Positions 52,281 through 60,987 of a stretch of 64,000 nt of DNA are shown here, piece after piece; positions within the stretch are counted from its first letter, which is position 1; the number at the start of each line of letters is the position of its first letter. This DNA is from Palleronia sp. LCG004 (lineage in GTDB: Bacteria > Pseudomonadota > Alphaproteobacteria > Rhodobacterales > Rhodobacteraceae): the NCBI RefSeq assembly GCF_032931615.1, contig NZ_CP136759.1:2232001-2296000 (forward strand), in the 5' to 3' direction. A program made the position numbers and the translations under genes. The notes under the pieces were generated by a model. The model was not told the DNA's origin and did no database searches. It saw only the letters and a program-made list of their open reading frames with translations.

Positions 52281-54029
52281 TTATCCGAGGCTCACGTTGT
52301 CGATCCCGACGAGCCGGTCGTAGAGGTAGTAGAGCACCAGCACCACGACCAGCAGGATCGTTCCGAGCGCGGCGGCCAGCCCCCAGTTCAACGATGTCGA
52401 GATATGATACGCGATCCGGTTCGAGATGAACGTGCCGGTCGTTCCACCGACGAGTTCGGGCGTGATGTAGTAGCCGATCGACAGGATGAACACGAGGATG
52501 CAGCCCGCGCCGATCCCCGGCACCGATTGCGGGAAGTAGACCCGCCAGAATGCCGTCCAGTTCGTCGCGCCGAGCGATTTCGCGGCGCGTACGTAATGCG
52601 GCGGGATCGTCTTCATCACGGAGTAGAGCGGCAGGATCATGAAGGGCAGCAGGATATGCGTCATCGCGATGATCGTGCCCGTCTGATTGTTGATGAGCGC
52701 GAGCCGCCCCGCATTCGAGATCACGCCGAGCCAGACGAGAATGTCGTTGATGACGCCTTGCTGTTGCAACAGCACCTTCCACGCGCTCGTGCGCACCAGA
52801 AGCGAGGTCCAGAACGGCAGCAGCACGAGGATCAGGAGAAGGTTCGACGTCCGCATCGGCAGGTTCGAGAGAAGAAACGCGATCGGATAGCCGAGCAGCA
52901 CGCAGCTTCCCATGATCATGAGCGACATGAAGAGCGTCCGCTCGAAGAGCAGGATGTAGATCTGCTGGCCTTCCGGCTGACGTTCGATCCCGTCGGGCGT
53001 CAGTCGCAGATCGACCGCGGTCAGGAAGTAACCTGCCGTATAGGGATCGGAGAACGCCTTGATCGTTCCCCAGATTTCCGGATCCGCCCAATCCTCGTCG
53101 ATCTCCTCCAGGAAGAAATCGCGCACGGACATCGTCTCGAATCCCGGCACGGCTTCGCGCGCGGCCGAGAGCAGGGATGCAGCCTCGCCCTCGTATCCCT
53201 CGCCCCGACCGGCCGAAAGATCCTCGTAGAGAGCCTGGTACACGATGTTCCAGGGTTCCTCCTCGGCCGGGCTGTCCTCGTCCTCGACCTGGATGACACG
53301 TGCGAAATCGTCGTAGATCGCGGCGGTGCGCGGCAGGGCATCGGTCGCAAGGTCGCTGAGCTCGAAGGCCGGCTCGGGATCCTCGAACCGCAGGGCGCGC
53401 CGCTCGTCGCGGGTCTCGGCGGCCTCCTGCGCGGCTTCGGCCTCGGCCTCGGCGGCGAGCCAGTCCTCACGTTCGTCGAGCCAGTCCTCGGACGCCATCA
53501 GCGTCATCCAGGTCGCGGGGTCTTCCCACGCCTCGTTCAGCTCGACGAACTGGTCGGTGTAGATCTCTCCGATCTCGTCGACATCGCGGCCCGTCTGCCG
53601 GAACAGCGAGGAGATGCCCGTCGTCTCGTAGTTGAGACGGCTGCCGACGCGTGTGTGGTTGCGCCGTTCGCTCGCCACGACGAAATCGGCCCCGAGCGCG
53701 CGGAACGCCTCCTCGTCGGGGGTGCCGGTACCGTCCCAATCCTGGAGGGCCTGCACGGTACGGGGCAGGTTCTCGCTCACGATGTCGTTCTCGACCGAGC
53801 GGAACAGCATGTCGACGATCGGTGCCACGAAGGTCACCAGGACGAAGATGAGCAGCGGCGCGATCAGTGCCAGCGCCCGCAATTTCTGAGCGCGCAATGC
53901 GCGGTTGAGCGATCGCTTCAGCGGCGTGCCGTCGGCGGCGACCATCTCGGCGCGGTCGGCGTCCCGCAACGCGTTGTCGGGGGTCGCGCCGGTAAAGGCG
54001 TCGGGCCCCGTGGCGCTCGACCGCGTCAT
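52281..54029 (-). CDS. polyamine-type ABC transporter permease with large periplasmic insertion (PotB/PotH-like)
   Basis: A 582-aa permease, nearly twice the usual ~300 aa. Helix 1 is at about residues 51-75 and helix 2 at about 366-388; between them lie some 290 residues facing the periplasm, with an acidic/alanine-rich helical stretch (EDWLAAEAEAEAAQEAAETR). The remainder has the normal five helices and the EAA loop (AAKSLGATNWTAFWRVYFPQ). It is not a fusion to another recognisable domain. 12 bp upstream of the second permease. Confidence 0.9.
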   Translation of the reverse strand: MTRSSATGPDAFTGATPDNALRDADRAEMVAADGTPLKRSLNRALRAQKLRALALIAPLLIFVLVTFVAPIVDMLFRSVENDIVSENLPRTVQALQDWDGTGTPDEEAFRALGADFVVASERRNHTRVGSRLNYETTGISSLFRQTGRDVDEIGEIYTDQFVELNEAWEDPATWMTLMASEDWLDEREDWLAAEAEAEAAQEAAETRDERRALRFEDPEPAFELSDLATDALPRTAAIYDDFARVIQVEDEDSPAEEEPWNIVYQALYEDLSAGRGEGYEGEAASLLSAAREAVPGFETMSVRDFFLEEIDEDWADPEIWGTIKAFSDPYTAGYFLTAVDLRLTPDGIERQPEGQQIYILLFERTLFMSLMIMGSCVLLGYPIAFLLSNLPMRTSNLLLILVLLPFWTSLLVRTSAWKVLLQQQGVINDILVWLGVISNAGRLALINNQTGTIIAMTHILLPFMILPLYSVMKTIPPHYVRAAKSLGATNWTAFWRVYFPQSVPGIGAGCILVFILSIGYYITPELVGGTTGTFISNRIAYHISTSLNWGLAAALGTILLVVVLVLYYLYDRLVGIDNVSLG

Positions 54030-54032
54030 GGT

Positions 54033-54320
54033 TCAGGTCCCCTCGACGAGAATGATGGTGCTTTCGGCGCAGCGCCGGCGGATATCGGCGACTTCCTGGT
54101 ATTCGGGGTCGTTGTAGGCAGCCTTGGCGGCCTCGTAGCTGTCGAATTCGATCACGACGTGACGGCCCATCTCCTCGCCCTCGGGCGTCTCGGACTGGCC
54201 GCCCCGCACGATGAAGCGCGCGCCGTGCTTCTCGAGCACGGGGGTGTCGCGACGGACATATTCGGGATAGCCGTCCGGATCCGTCACCTTGATATGACCG
54301 ACGATATAACCCTTGGGCAT
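54033..54320 (-). CDS. DUF1330 family protein inside the polyamine transporter operon
   Basis: A 95-aa ferredoxin-fold protein. MPKGYIVGHIKVTDPDGYPE, HGARFIVRGGQSETPEGEEM and VVIEFDSYEAAKAAYNDPEY are DUF1330 hallmarks. The family is of unknown function (antibiotic-monooxygenase-like fold). It lies 3 bp before the large permease and 103 bp after the binding-protein gene, so it is co-transcribed with the transporter, suggesting a link to the imported amine (inference). Confidence 0.88.
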   Translation of the reverse strand: MPKGYIVGHIKVTDPDGYPEYVRRDTPVLEKHGARFIVRGGQSETPEGEEMGRHVVIEFDSYEAAKAAYNDPEYQEVADIRRRCAESTIILVEGT

Positions 54321-54423
54321 GATTGCCTCCCTGACGGCGTTAAATTTTCAGCGGATAGGCGGGGCCGGTTCTGGCCCCGCAGGATCGGAGGGCGCGCAAG
54401 GGCGCGCCCTCCCGAAGGTTCGA

Positions 54424-55572
54424 TTACTGGGCGAGCCAGGCCTGGAACTTGGCGTCGAGATCGTCGCGGTAATCCGCCCACCATTCGTAGTTCTGCACGA
54501 AGGCGTTCGACGCGTTGTCAGGGTTGGTCGGCATGTGCGGGGCCATGTCGATGCCGAGCTCGGCATGCTGACCGACCAGCGGAGCCGACGAGGAGCGGGC
54601 CGGACCGTAGCTGATGTACTTCGCCTGATCAGCGAGACGCTGCGTGTCGGTCGCGAACCACAGGAAGTCCTTCACGCGGTTCAGGTCCTCTTCGGCGAGG
54701 CCTTCGGGAATGATCCAGCCGTCGAGATCGTAGGATTGCGCATCCCACATCATGCTGACCGGCTGATCCTGCTCGGCGATGAGGCTGAAGAGGCGACCGT
54801 TGTAGGTCGAACCGAAAACCACCTCGCCGTCGGCCAGAAGCTGCGGCGTATCGGCACCGGCGGTCCACCACACGGTGTCGTCCTTGATCGTGTCGAGCTT
54901 GTCGAAGGCGCGCTGCTGGCCTTCATCGGTCTCGAGCACGTCGTAGACCTCGTCCATCGCGACGCCGTCGCAGATCAGGGCCCATTCCATGTTATTGTGA
55001 GGACGCCGCTCGAGGCTGCGCTGGCCGGGGAAGGTCTCGAGGTCGAAGACATCGCAGATCTCCGTCGGTTCCTGGCCGTTCCAGGCCTCGACGTCGTTGC
55101 GATAGCCGAACGTGTAGGAATAGGCGATCTGCGGGATGAAGCAGTCGCTGACAAGCATCTCGTCGCCGAAATCCTCGCTGGCGGACGTGCCGTCCGGCGC
55201 GGGGGCCGCGAGATCGTCCATGTCGACCTCCATCGCGAGGCCCTCGTCGCAGAGGCGCATCGCGTCGGCGGCGGTCACGTCGACGAGATCCCAGGTGATG
55301 TTGTTGGCTTCGGCCTGTGCGCGCATGCCGGCCACCGCCTCGGCGGAGCTTTCGTCCCAGGTGACGGTCACATCGGGATGCATCTCGAGATAGGGCTCGA
55401 CATAGGCCTTGAGTTGGCTCTCCTGATAGGCACCGCCCCAGGAGACGATCGTCATCTCGTTGGACATCGGCTCGCCTGCGACGGGGCTGTCGGGGGTCTC
55501 GGACTGTGCCAGAGCACCTGTGGCGGCAACGGCGAACGCTGCCGAACTCATCATGATCGTTTTCAGTTTCAC
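54424..55572 (-). CDS. polyamine-type ABC transporter substrate-binding protein
   Basis: A 382-aa periplasmic binding protein of the PotD/PotF class. Signal peptide TIMMSSAAFAVAATGALAQ, then NEMTIVSWGGAYQESQLKAY, the typical start. AFDKLDTIKDDTVWWTAGAD and EVVFGSTYNGRLFSL are family stretches. The start is GTG at 55572, chosen for AAGGAG 8 bases upstream; the frame continues upstream to an ATG at 55665, which would overlap the ATPase gene. Confidence 0.9.
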   Translation of the reverse strand: MKLKTIMMSSAAFAVAATGALAQSETPDSPVAGEPMSNEMTIVSWGGAYQESQLKAYVEPYLEMHPDVTVTWDESSAEAVAGMRAQAEANNITWDLVDVTAADAMRLCDEGLAMEVDMDDLAAPAPDGTSASEDFGDEMLVSDCFIPQIAYSYTFGYRNDVEAWNGQEPTEICDVFDLETFPGQRSLERRPHNNMEWALICDGVAMDEVYDVLETDEGQQRAFDKLDTIKDDTVWWTAGADTPQLLADGEVVFGSTYNGRLFSLIAEQDQPVSMMWDAQSYDLDGWIIPEGLAEEDLNRVKDFLWFATDTQRLADQAKYISYGPARSSSAPLVGQHAELGIDMAPHMPTNPDNASNAFVQNYEWWADYRDDLDAKFQAWLAQ

Positions 55573-55654
55573 GTCTTTATCTCCTTGTTTTTTCTTGCCT
55601 TCGCGGTGTTCACCGCCGTCCGGGTCGGTTGCCCGGATCGCGTTGCGCGCAGCA

Positions 55655-56755
55655 TCATGGATCAAGCGCGCGACAATCCTCCGGCAACCAGCCGATCTTG
55701 ACCTTCTGACCGGGCTTCAGCCGGGTCTGGTCCGCGCGGTTGCGCGTCTTGACGATGAAGTCGTCCCGCCCGGCAACCTTCAGGCGGGTCCGGAAGACAT
55801 CGCCCATGTAGATGAATTCGAGCACCTCGGCATCGAGCGTCAGGGCCCGTTCACCCCAATCGGGGTCGAACTCGACCCGCTCGGGCCGGATCGAGACGAG
55901 CGTCCTGTCACCGACCTTGTTCACGTTGACCGGAACGGCGTCGATTTCCTCTCCGCTCGCATCCAGCCGCACGACGCAGCGCCCGTTCTCGAGCGAGACG
56001 ACCTTGCCGAGCAACGTGTTGTTCTCACCGATGAACTGCGCGACGAAGCTGTTCTGCGGCTGCTCGTAGAGCGCGTCCGGCGAGGCCAGCTGCTGGATCC
56101 GCCCGTCGTCGAAGACCGCCACGCGATCCGACATGGTCAGGGCCTCAGTCTGGTCGTGCGTGACGTAGACGACCGTGATGCCCAGATCGTGGGCGAGACG
56201 CGTGATCTCGAATTGCAGCGTCTCGCGAAGCTGCTTGTCAAGCGCGCCGAGCGGCTCGTCCATCAGCACGAGCTCCGGTTCGAACACAAGGGCCCGCGCC
56301 AGCGCGATCCGCTGCTGCTGTCCGCCCGAAAGTTGCGCCGGACGGCGGCCGCCGAAATCGCCCATCTGGACCATGTCGAGGGCGCGCTTGATCTTTTCTT
56401 CCCGCTCGGACTTGCCGATCTTCCGCACTTCGAGAGGGAAGGCGAGGTTCTCGGCCACCGTCATGTGAGGGAAGAGCGCGTAGTTCTGGAACACCATCCC
56501 GATGCCGCGCTTGTGGGGCGGGATGTCGTTGATCTCGGCCCCGTCGAGCCGGATCTCGCCATGCGTGGCGGTCTCGAAGCCCGCGAGCATCATGAGGCAG
56601 GTGGTCTTTCCCGACCCCGAGGGCCCGAGCATGGTCAGGAACTCGCCCCGGCCGATCGACAGGTTCAGATCCTTGACGACGAGAGTCTCGCCATCATAGC
56701 TCTTTTGCACACGTTCGAACTCGACGAACGCCTGATTGCTCTTGCCCTCTGGCAA
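55655..56755 (-). CDS. polyamine-type ABC transporter ATP-binding protein (PotA/PotG-like)
   Basis: A 366-aa ATPase. Walker A GPSGSGKTT, Q-loop MVFQNYALFPHMTV, signature LSGGQQQRIALARAL, Walker B LVLMDEPLGALD, H-loop VYVTHDQTEALTM, then a C-terminal TOBE domain (about 280-366). A TTG at 56755 is taken as start because GGGAG lies 8 bases upstream; an ATG at 56836 is the alternative, but would add 27 atypical residues. First gene of the operon, divergent from gph. Confidence 0.92.
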   Translation of the reverse strand: MPEGKSNQAFVEFERVQKSYDGETLVVKDLNLSIGRGEFLTMLGPSGSGKTTCLMMLAGFETATHGEIRLDGAEINDIPPHKRGIGMVFQNYALFPHMTVAENLAFPLEVRKIGKSEREEKIKRALDMVQMGDFGGRRPAQLSGGQQQRIALARALVFEPELVLMDEPLGALDKQLRETLQFEITRLAHDLGITVVYVTHDQTEALTMSDRVAVFDDGRIQQLASPDALYEQPQNSFVAQFIGENNTLLGKVVSLENGRCVVRLDASGEEIDAVPVNVNKVGDRTLVSIRPERVEFDPDWGERALTLDAEVLEFIYMGDVFRTRLKVAGRDDFIVKTRNRADQTRLKPGQKVKIGWLPEDCRALDP

Positions 56756-56880
56756 CAGATCATCTCCCTTTAGGTGGCCGTCATTGTCGCGACCTTGAGC
56801 AGAACTAAACTCATCGACCGACCACAATGCAAGCAAGTCGCGCAGTTTTTCGCGTTTCCCCTACGGGAGCCACGCGATCT

Positions 56881-56897
56881 GCGGGCGCTTCGCCCGC
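56881..56897. promoter_or_regulatory. hairpin in the divergent potA-like/gph promoter region
   Basis: GCGGGCG-ctt-CGCCCGC, a perfect 7-bp stem with a three-base loop, 41 bp before the gph start. It could be an operator, a leader hairpin or a pause site; no T-run follows. Confidence 0.4.
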
Positions 56898-56938
56898 CAT
56901 GCGGACATTCGAGGCGGACCGTGAACGGAAGGGCGCGA

Positions 56939-57589
56939 ATGGGCACCATCATCTTCGATCTGGACGGAACGCTGATCGATTCAGCACCCGACATTCATGC
57001 GACGCTCAACCGGGCGCTTGGGCCGCTCGGCGTGCCGGAGCTTTCCCTCGAACGGGTGCGCGGCTTCATCGGACGCGGCGCGCCGGTTCTGGTACGCCGC
57101 GCATGCGACGCGCTGGATGTGCCGCCGGACGCACGGGACGAGGTTCTCGAACGCTTCCTCGCCCGCTATGAAAACGCGGTCGAGCTGACGCAGCCCTACG
57201 ATCAGGCGTTCGAGGCGCTCGATGCGGTTCGGGCGCGGGGGCACCGGCTCGGGCTCTGCACGAACAAGCCGATCGCCGCGACGCAGTACGTTCTGGAGCA
57301 TTTCGACCTGGCGCGGCGGCTCGACGCGGTGATCGGCGGCGACAGCCTTGCCGTGAAGAAACCCGACCCCGCGCCCCTGCGCATGGCGATGAGTGCGCTC
57401 GGGGCCGAGCACTGCCTTTATGTCGGAGACAGCGAAACGGATTGCGAAACGGCCGAGAACGCGGGGATGCCCTTCGCGCTCTTCACGAGGGGCTACCGCA
57501 AGACCGCACCCGAGGGGCTGCCCAATCGCGCGGCGTTCGACGATTGGAGCGACTTTCCCGCGATCGCCGAGACGATCATTTCAGAATGA
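56939..57589 (+). CDS. gph: phosphoglycolate phosphatase (HAD family)
   Basis: A 216-aa HAD phosphatase. Motif I FDLDGTLIDSAPDIHATLN, motif II LGLCTNKP, the Lys of motif III VKKPDPAPL, and motif IV YVGDSETDCETAENAG are intact; the cap domain lies at about 15-85. It removes 2-phosphoglycolate produced by DNA repair or photorespiration. The Met at 56939 is used (GGAAGGG upstream). It ends 30 bp before tRNA-Leu on the other strand. Confidence 0.9.
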   Translation: MGTIIFDLDGTLIDSAPDIHATLNRALGPLGVPELSLERVRGFIGRGAPVLVRRACDALDVPPDARDEVLERFLARYENAVELTQPYDQAFEALDAVRARGHRLGLCTNKPIAATQYVLEHFDLARRLDAVIGGDSLAVKKPDPAPLRMAMSALGAEHCLYVGDSETDCETAENAGMPFALFTRGYRKTAPEGLPNRAAFDDWSDFPAIAETIISE

Positions 57590-57619
57590 CATGGGGGAGT
57601 TGAGACCCGAGCGGAGAGA

Positions 57620-57705
57620 TGGTGCGGTTGAGAAGACTCGAACTTCCACGGGTGTTACCCCACAGCGACCTCAACGCTGCGCGTCTACCATTCCGCCACA
57701 ACCGC
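57620..57705 (-). tRNA. tRNA-Leu (anticodon GAG)
   Basis: An 86-nt class II tRNA with encoded CCA. Acceptor GCGGTTG/CAACCGC, discriminator A, anticodon loop TTGAGGT on stem CAGCG/CGCTG giving GAG, long variable arm, T-loop TTCGAGT. No copy of its 3' end is seen elsewhere in the window, so it does not bear an element here. Confidence 0.97.
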
Positions 57706-57853
57706 ATCTCTCGCGCTCGGGTGGCGGCTACTTAGCGAAACGGATTGGGCTTGTGAAGGGGGTTTTCCCAAATCTTTTCGCAGCTCTGGCGGAGGGTTCG
57801 CCCGCCTTGTAAAAGCGGCGGCGAACGCAGGCATCCGGCGAGGAACAGGCGAC

Positions 57854-58525
57854 ATGGTCGAATGGAAGGTTTCCCCCGATCCGGTCGCCTACGAGGACGC
57901 CCTGTCGGAAATGGAAAGTCGGGCGGCGGCGATCCGCGAGGGGCGCGCGGCCGAACGGATCTGGCTGCTCGAACATCCGCCGCTCTATACGGCGGGCACC
58001 TCGGCGAAAGTGGAGGATCTGCGCGAGCCGGACCGCTTTCCCGTGCATCAGGTGCGACGTGGCGGGCAATATACCTATCACGGGCCGGGTCAGCGCGTCG
58101 TCTACGTCATGGTCGATGTGGGCGCGCGGGGCCGCGACGTCCGGCGATTCGTGGGACAGCTCGAAGCCTGGGTGATCGCGACGCTTGCCGAGTTCGGCGT
58201 GACGGGCGAGTTGCGGCCGGGACGCGTGGGCGTCTGGGTCGTCCGGCCCGAACGGCCCCCTGCCCCCTCCGGCGCGCCGGCCGAGGACAAGATCGCCGCG
58301 ATCGGCGTCAAGCTCACGAAATGGGTGAGCTTTCACGGCATTTCGATCAACGTGGAGCCGGATCTGGGCCATTTCGACGGGATCGTCCCCTGCGGGATCA
58401 GCGATCACGGGGTCACTTCCCTTGTCGATCTGGGCCTGCCGGTGACGATGGCCGATCTCGACGTCGCGCTCTTTCGCAACTTCGAGGGCATCTTCGGCGA
58501 GGCACCGCAGATCGTCGGCGCCTAG
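57854..58525 (+). CDS. lipB: lipoyl(octanoyl) transferase
   Basis: A 223-aa enzyme moving octanoyl from acyl carrier protein to lipoyl domains. [18 protein letters not shown], the catalytic Lys in [12 protein letters not shown], and the catalytic Cys in [15 protein letters not shown] are present. Its TAG stop shares CTAG with the convergent tadA stop. A 148-bp gap separates it from tRNA-Leu. Confidence 0.95.
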   Translation: MVEWKVSPDPVAYEDALSEMESRAAAIREGRAAERIWLLEHPPLYTAGTSAKVEDLREPDRFPVHQVRRGGQYTYHGPGQRVVYVMVDVGARGRDVRRFVGQLEAWVIATLAEFGVTGELRPGRVGVWVVRPERPPAPSGAPAEDKIAAIGVKLTKWVSFHGISINVEPDLGHFDGIVPCGISDHGVTSLVDLGLPVTMADLDVALFRNFEGIFGEAPQIVGA

Positions 58526-58977
58526 CGACGCTCGCGAAAGAACCCGCGCAGCAGCGCTTCCGCCTCGGGCGCAGCGATCCCGTCGTAGATTTCCGGCGCG
58601 TGATGGGTCTGAGGGTGCGAAAAGACCCGTGCGCCCTGCGCCACGCCGCCCGATTTCGGGTCCGCCGCACCGTAATAGAGCCGCGCGATCCGCGCCGCGG
58701 CGATAACGCCCGCGCAGGCGGCGCAAGGCTCCAGCGTGACGTAGAGGTCGCATCCCGGAAGCCGTTCGGCCCCCGAAGTGACACAGGCCGCGCGGATCGC
58801 CTGAACCTCGGCATGGGCCGAGGGGTCGCGGAGCGCCCGCGTCTCGTTGCCCGCCGCGCCGAGAATCGTACCGTCCGGACCCACCACGACAGCCCCGACG
58901 GGGACCTCCCCCCGGGCGGCCGCCGCACGGGCCTCGGCCAGTGCCAGATCCATGAAGGAACGAAAGGGACTTTGCAT
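58522..58977 (-). CDS. tadA: tRNA-specific adenosine deaminase
   Basis: A 151-aa zinc deaminase converting A34 to inosine in tRNA-Arg(ACG). Catalytic/zinc motifs are HAEVQAI (His and Glu) and PCAACAG (two Cys), after [14 protein letters not shown]. The Met at 58977 is preferred by length; an ATG at 59007 overlaps the divergent rluB start and would add 10 residues. Neither has a good ribosome site. Convergent stop shared with lipB. Confidence 0.92.
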   Translation of the reverse strand: MQSPFRSFMDLALAEARAAAARGEVPVGAVVVGPDGTILGAAGNETRALRDPSAHAEVQAIRAACVTSGAERLPGCDLYVTLEPCAACAGVIAAARIARLYYGAADPKSGGVAQGARVFSHPQTHHAPEIYDGIAAPEAEALLRGFFRERR

Positions 58978-59005
58978 GGAGGGGTGATCGCCATATGCGG
59001 GGGAC

Positions 59006-59800
59006 ATGGCAAGCCCCACGACACCCCCCGGCGAACGTATCGCCAAGGTCATCGCCCGTTCGGGCCGCGCCTCGCGGCGCGTGGCCGAGACACTGATCGC
59101 CGACGGCCGCGTGCGCGTGAACGGCAAGGCGATCTCGAGCCCGGCGCTCAACGTCACGCCAACCGACCGGATCGAGGTCGACGGCACCCCCATCGACGCG
59201 CCTGAACCGCCGCGCCTCTGGCTCTATCACAAGCCCGAAGGCCTCGTGACGACCGAGCGCGACGAGAAGGGGCGCCGCACAGTCTTCGACGCGCTGCCCG
59301 AGGAAATGCCCCGGGTCCTCAGCGTGGGGCGGCTCGATATCGCATCCGAGGGACTGCTCCTCCTGACCAATGACGGCGAGCTCAAACGCCGGCTGGAGTT
59401 GCCGTCGACCGGATGGCTCCGGAAATATCGCGTGCGCCTGAAGGGAAGTCCGAAGGACGAGGATTTCGCCCCGCTGCGCCGCGGCCTCGTGATCGACGGG
59501 GAACGGTTCCAGCCGATGACCGTCTCGCTCGATCGGCAGCAGGGGGCCAATGCCTGGGCAACGGTCGCTCTTCGCGAGGGAAAGAACCGCGAGATCCGCC
59601 GTGCGATGGACGAGGTGGGGCTGCCGGTCAACCGGCTGATCCGGGTCTCCTACGGGCCGTTCAGGCTCGGCGATCTGAAGCCCGGCATGGTCGAGGAGGT
59701 GAAACCGCGCGTGCTGCGCGACCAGCTCGGGCTCGGAAATGAGGGCGAGGCGAAGCCCAAGCCCAAACGCCAGCGGCGCAGGCGCGACGGCACAGCCTAG
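59006..59800 (+). CDS. rluB: 23S rRNA pseudouridine synthase (RluB/RsuA family)
   Basis: A 264-aa enzyme: N-terminal S4 RNA-binding domain ([20 protein letters not shown]), then the synthase domain with the catalytic Asp in [20 protein letters not shown] and [17 protein letters not shown] basic C-terminal tail ([11 protein letters not shown]) follows. Sequence favours RluB (U2605) over RsuA or RluE by the motif pattern, which is moderately sure. Its ATG overlaps the possible tadA ATG head to head. Confidence 0.88.
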   Translation: MASPTTPPGERIAKVIARSGRASRRVAETLIADGRVRVNGKAISSPALNVTPTDRIEVDGTPIDAPEPPRLWLYHKPEGLVTTERDEKGRRTVFDALPEEMPRVLSVGRLDIASEGLLLLTNDGELKRRLELPSTGWLRKYRVRLKGSPKDEDFAPLRRGLVIDGERFQPMTVSLDRQQGANAWATVALREGKNREIRRAMDEVGLPVNRLIRVSYGPFRLGDLKPGMVEEVKPRVLRDQLGLGNEGEAKPKPKRQRRRRDGTA

Positions 59801-59915
59801 CCGTCCGCCCTAAAAATTCCGGCGCGCCGACTTATCTGGATGGATGATCGGGCCCGGCGCGCAGAAATGTTTCGCGCGCGAGACATTCGCCCGCGACGAG
59901 GGAGGTGCATGCGTC

Positions 59916-60119
59916 ATGGCGAGACTGGTTCTGGTGGCCGCGATCGTATTGGCCCTCTGGGCGCTCATCGTCGGGGCCGAATCGCTCTGGCGCAGGATCG
60001 CGAGCAGGACCGGTACATTTGCCCAGAGATCCGAGCCCGGAGACGCCCTGATGCGTAAGACATCCTTCCTGATCCTCGTCGCGCTGATCTTCTACGTCTC
60101 GCTCTGGGGCGGCGCATGA
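59916..60119 (+). CDS. small membrane protein upstream of xpaC-telA
   Basis: A 67-aa protein with two membrane helices (ARLVLVAAIVLALWALIVGA and TSFLILVALIFYVSLWGGA) around a basic loop RRIASRTGTFAQRSEPG. GGAGG lies about 11 bases upstream of the ATG at 59916. It is followed 16 bp later by the XpaC gene, so it belongs to that operon. Function unknown. Confidence 0.7.
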   Translation: MARLVLVAAIVLALWALIVGAESLWRRIASRTGTFAQRSEPGDALMRKTSFLILVALIFYVSLWGGA

Positions 60120-60135
60120 CCGGACCGGAGGCATC

Positions 60136-60978
60136 ATGAGCGACGAAACACGCGGCACGTGGCGCGGACGGCGACGCAGTCGCGTGGGCGCGCGGGTCAA
60201 CGCGCTCTTCATCGCGCCGGTACCGCTGGTCTTCCGTGCCTTCGGATCGGACCCTATGGGCCTGTTCCTGAACCTGCTGGCCTTCGGCGCGCTGATGGGT
60301 GCCGCCTGGCTTACCCGCGAGGGGCTCAGGGCCGAGGATGCCTACGACGCCCGCGCGGTCGCACGGCGGCCGACATTGCCGCGCAAGCTGCTCGGTGCGG
60401 GGATCACCGGCGGGGGGCTTGCGCTGGCGGGGCTCGCGGGTGGCGATCCGGTCGCCGCGGTCATCTTTGCGGTCCTCGGAGTCGTCCTGCACGTTCTGGC
60501 CTTCGGTCCCGATCCGATGCGCGACAAGGGCGGTCCCGGGCTCGACAGGTTCCAGTCGGATCGCATCGCCCGCGCGGTGGACGAGGCGGAGGCCTATCTG
60601 GCCGAGATGCGGCGTCTGATCGAGCCGCTGGGCGATCGCGGCCTCTCGTCGCGGGTCGAAGGATTTTCGGCGACGGCCCGCAGGCTCTTTCGTCTGGTCG
60701 AGGCCGATCCGCGGGAATTGTCTGGGGCGCGGCGCTGGCTCGGGGTCTACCTGTTGGGCGCACGCGACGCGACGGAGAAGTTCGCGGCGCTCTATTCGAG
60801 ACGGCGTGACAAGGACGCGCGCGCCGATTATGTCGCGTTGCTGGACGATCTCGAAACCGGCTTTGCCAGACGAACCGAAACGATGCTTCTCGACGACCGC
60901 TCAGATCTCGATGTCGAGATCGAGGTGCTGCGCGACCGTCTGGCGCGCGAAACGCTCCACCACGAGGACGAGAGCTAG
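60136..60978 (+). CDS. XpaC-like 5-bromo-4-chloroindolyl phosphate hydrolysis family protein
   Basis: A 280-aa protein with three N-terminal hydrophobic segments (about 40-60, 86-104, 106-123), then a helical cytoplasmic domain with DRFQSDRIARAVDEAEAYLA and a charged end. It matches the XpaC family, which regularly stands before TelA. The enzymatic name comes from a screen; the true role is unknown. 16 bp after the small membrane protein and 9 bp before telA-like gene. Confidence 0.82.
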   Translation: MSDETRGTWRGRRRSRVGARVNALFIAPVPLVFRAFGSDPMGLFLNLLAFGALMGAAWLTREGLRAEDAYDARAVARRPTLPRKLLGAGITGGGLALAGLAGGDPVAAVIFAVLGVVLHVLAFGPDPMRDKGGPGLDRFQSDRIARAVDEAEAYLAEMRRLIEPLGDRGLSSRVEGFSATARRLFRLVEADPRELSGARRWLGVYLLGARDATEKFAALYSRRRDKDARADYVALLDDLETGFARRTETMLLDDRSDLDVEIEVLRDRLARETLHHEDES

Positions 60979-60987
60979 GAGAGCCCG

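Noticed and set aside
50230..53091. 953-codon open frame on the minus strand
   Set aside because: Runs through several real genes in the wrong frame; no domain in any part.
50559..54614. 1351-codon open frame on the plus strand
   Set aside because: Antisense to the permease genes and in another frame of the AEC gene; a GC-bias artefact without a ribosome site.
57620..57705. tRNA-Leu as a second integration site
   Set aside because: No copy of its 3' end and no integrase nearby.
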